This document shows, piece after piece, positions 61,877-64,000 of a stretch of DNA of 64,000 bases (its first letter is position 1; each line of letters begins with the position of its first letter). The stretch comes from Bursaphelenchus xylophilus. Taxonomy: Eukaryota > Nematoda > Chromadorea > Rhabditida > Aphelenchoididae. The position numbers were made by a program, and so were the translations under genes. The notes beneath the pieces are model-generated. The model did no database searches and was not told where the DNA came from. It saw only the letters and a program-made list of their open reading frames with translations. Location: contig CAJFCV020000002.1 in the NCBI GenBank assembly GCA_904066235.2, positions 7,998,001 to 8,062,000 of the forward strand, in the 5' to 3' direction.

Positions 61877-62063
61877 GGCTGATTCACAGAGGACACCAAA
61901 ACGCAATAATAATCAAGGGAAAACGGTTCGCGTTTTTTCTCTCACCCCCACCCCACCCATTTCCTACCCCTCCCCAAACTTCTTCAAGGTTAACTGAAAT
62001 CAGAAAAAAGTGTGGGGAAGAAGGGGAAAAAAGAGAGAGAAAAAAGTTGTACGGGACACTTAC

Positions 62064-62181
62064 ACCGTGAAGTCAGACGGCCGTTCTGTCGTTTCTTCTG
62101 ATTCGGCGGTGAGAACAGCGACTTCAGAGTGCGCGCATACGATTTGGAGCGTTGACGGGGCTTTCGAACACCCTCGTCCAT
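62064..62181 (-). CDS. Candidate alternative first exon 1a of the galectin gene, or start of another gene
   Basis: ATG at 62181 follows directly on an acceptor (TGTATTAG). The exon encodes 39 residues of strongly basic sequence (MDEGVRKPRQRSKSYARTLK, then SLFSPPNQKKRQNGRLTSR) and ends in phase 1 before a perfect GTAAGT. Joining to 56117 would give RSEPEHLDRYKRYEQ and then the galectin core. It lacks a signal peptide. It could instead begin a separate gene whose later exons I missed. Confidence 0.45.
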
Positions 62182-62183
62182 CT

Positions 62184-64000
62184 AATACAACATCGGTCGT
62201 CATTTCACACACGGAAAATGTAAATGCGGGGAAAACTGGGAATTTCATTGAAATCGGTTGTCAACAAGTCATGGTCAAAAACGCATAAACAAGAGGGTTT
62301 TTAATGGGTCTCTGGGGGATTCTGAAGACTTGAGGTGGGTTATTCGAAATGAGTAATAGTGGGCTGGTAATGAGCAATCTCTTGAGTTAGGATTATAATT
62401 GCTTTTGAGTCACATCTAAGTTATAGAGTACTCGTTACTCCAAAAAATTGCAAGTTTTCTCTTTCCTAAACAAAAACCCACATTATAATTTCAGCTTCAC
62501 ATATGTCCGCCTCAGTACGTTATAAAAAATTTGGCAAAACAACTTGTAAACACATTCAAAACATCACATGGCCGATTGCATTTTCCTCCTCAAAGCCCAG
62601 CTAAAACTCCTTTCCAGCCCGATAATATTTTCCCAACCGAGTAATCTCCCGGCCATCTCCCTTCCCTCCAAATCTCAATTTACATTTGTCCCCCTGAAAG
62701 TGCCGTTAATTCCAAAGTTGAACGCCCTCGGGCCCATAACTTCCCCGCAGGCCATGTGATACGGGGACGGCCTCTTAAGACGCCTGGGGGGTTTTACAGG
62801 GAAAGCAAAGTCTTTAATGCTATTTTCGGTCCTTATTCTGTTCCCTTTTGCCATAAATATCTAAAAAGATTACTTTGGAGGTGCGAAACAAGTGCTTTGT
62901 CTTACATTTTGAATCGGGGAAACGGAAGTGGAAGGTGTAAACAATTTTTTGAACTGAACTGCGGCGGTAATGACAATTCCAGTACTCATTGAGGCTCCAA
63001 AATTTTATGAGCCATACACATTTTAGATAACCCTAAACAAAATTGCAAAAAATAAAATCGAATGTAACTTTTGAGCCAAAGAATTACGTTCTGGGAAAAG
63101 GATGGCGATACATATGACTGTTGGCACAGGAAACGCAAAATTTTCCCTTCAAAAACCTATAAATCTGGCGCCGGATATTGCGTATTCATAAAAATATGCT
63201 ACGCTCTAATAACAAGGTAAACAAACCACTCAAAAAAATTAAAACCCAAGAAACCAACGCTTACAGTAGATCAGCAAAAGTGATCCTACTCCTTTTGCAG
63301 CGATTGGGGAGTATTGTAATTCCAGCTCATACATATCATGCATGTACTTCACAAGACTCAGTCACCACCAAATCAAAACACTTGACTGTCTGCTCTTTTT
63401 TTTATCGGCCTTACTTTATATACGACTTCGACGGCTCTAATAATATTTGGCTCCCAAAACAAACACTTTAGCACCGACTCTCGATATCGCCCGTCTTTCG
63501 ATGCGACAATAATAAAATATTTTTTGTTTACCACAAAAAACATGGCACGATAATTACCGTGAGTGCGGCCGAAAGAAAGGAGGAAAGAATAGCGTGAGAA
63601 GCTTGGAATTGTAATTGAACAACTGAACTTACTCTGAGGAGGCAGAGATAAAGAGTCATACAAGTATGTGTTACAAAGTTAGACTATCATAAATTTTTTA
63701 TTATATAGATTACTTCTATAGTTTCCATTTATCTGGACTTATCTCTCAATTTCCGATAGTCCCTGATCGGAAAAACTTAAATTCCCCGAACCCGGATATA
63801 AACTTACATTTCAACCATTGCTCACTCAACTGAACCGACACAACATCTCCCACCTGCATGTGGGAAAAGGGATTTACTGGGGGCTTTGGCGACTTTGATC
63901 GACTTCTTGATACCATTGCTTCTTTTTATTCGCCGGCAACTTTAATGTCGGCCACTTTTAGAAAACAATGCCTAATTAGCGAATTTCCAACGGGTTTTCG
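62184..64000. other. No gene recognised to the end of the window
   Basis: Open frames at 62568-62759, 62756-62992, 63178-63471 and 63373-63663 lack domains and splice support. Part of this stretch may be the upstream promoter region of the galectin gene. Confidence 0.4.

Noticed and set aside
62010..62288. Plus-strand 92-codon frame opposite candidate galectin exon 1a
   Set aside because: It has no splice context, whereas the minus-strand reading has both an acceptor before ATG and a perfect donor.
1..64000. Search for a CRISPR array, prokaryotic operon or integrated virus
   Set aside because: No regularly spaced repeats, no ribosome-binding-site-led gene runs and no viral structural or polymerase genes were seen.

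Overview
This window looks like nuclear DNA of a rhabditid-type nematode. The support is intron-rich genes with short introns and TTTTCAG-like acceptors, splice acceptors sitting directly upstream of several start codons (the pattern expected for spliced-leader trans-splicing), a cuticle collagen, Sra/Sre-type chemoreceptors, a nematode-type tyrosine phosphatase, and galectin and nucleoporin genes whose architecture and length match nematode lec-1 and npp-9. Species and clade cannot be told from the sequence alone. All multi-exon models were spliced by eye, checking phase and open frame at every junction.

Layout. 0-3.9 kb: non-coding, with a 922-bp foldback transposon. 3.9-8.6 kb (+): a nine-exon voltage-gated potassium channel of the non-Shaker type. 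8.6-13 kb: repeat-rich DNA with a tandemly duplicated exon-like unit and a 1.39-kb long-TIR element. 13.2-16.2 kb (+): a probable F-box gene with two transposons in one intron. 16.4-17.7 kb: a decayed Tc1/mariner element. 17.7-17.9 kb: a second copy of the potassium channel 3' UTR. 18.1-20.2 kb (+): a tyrosine phosphatase. 22.0-23.3 kb (+): a cuticle collagen. 23.6-33.9 kb (+): three chemoreceptor genes. 36.1-39.7 kb (+): two tandem PMP3/UPF0057 membrane peptides. 40.0-48.5 kb (-): a coiled-coil protein, a Lys/Asp-rich protein and npp-9. 50.0-50.5 kb (+): prefoldin subunit 2. 51.8-54.3 kb (+): a ferroportin-type iron exporter. 55.0-62.2 kb (-): a tandem-repeat galectin (lec-1), possibly with alternative upstream first exons. 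62.2-64 kb: no gene seen.

The genes do not form one pathway. This is an ordinary autosome-like mix of housekeeping genes (npp-9, pfd-2, ferroportin, lec-1), neuronal and sensory genes, and lineage-expanded families (chemoreceptors, PTP, F-box), broken up by DNA transposons. I found no CRISPR array, no operon-like metabolic system and no convincing tRNA or rRNA gene. The points most worth following are: three candidate alternative first exons of the galectin, all in the phase needed to join the same downstream exon; three coding introns that only work with GC-AG boundaries; the dispersed copy of a potassium channel 3' UTR; and the exon structure of the ferroportin around a 25-nt micro-exon.
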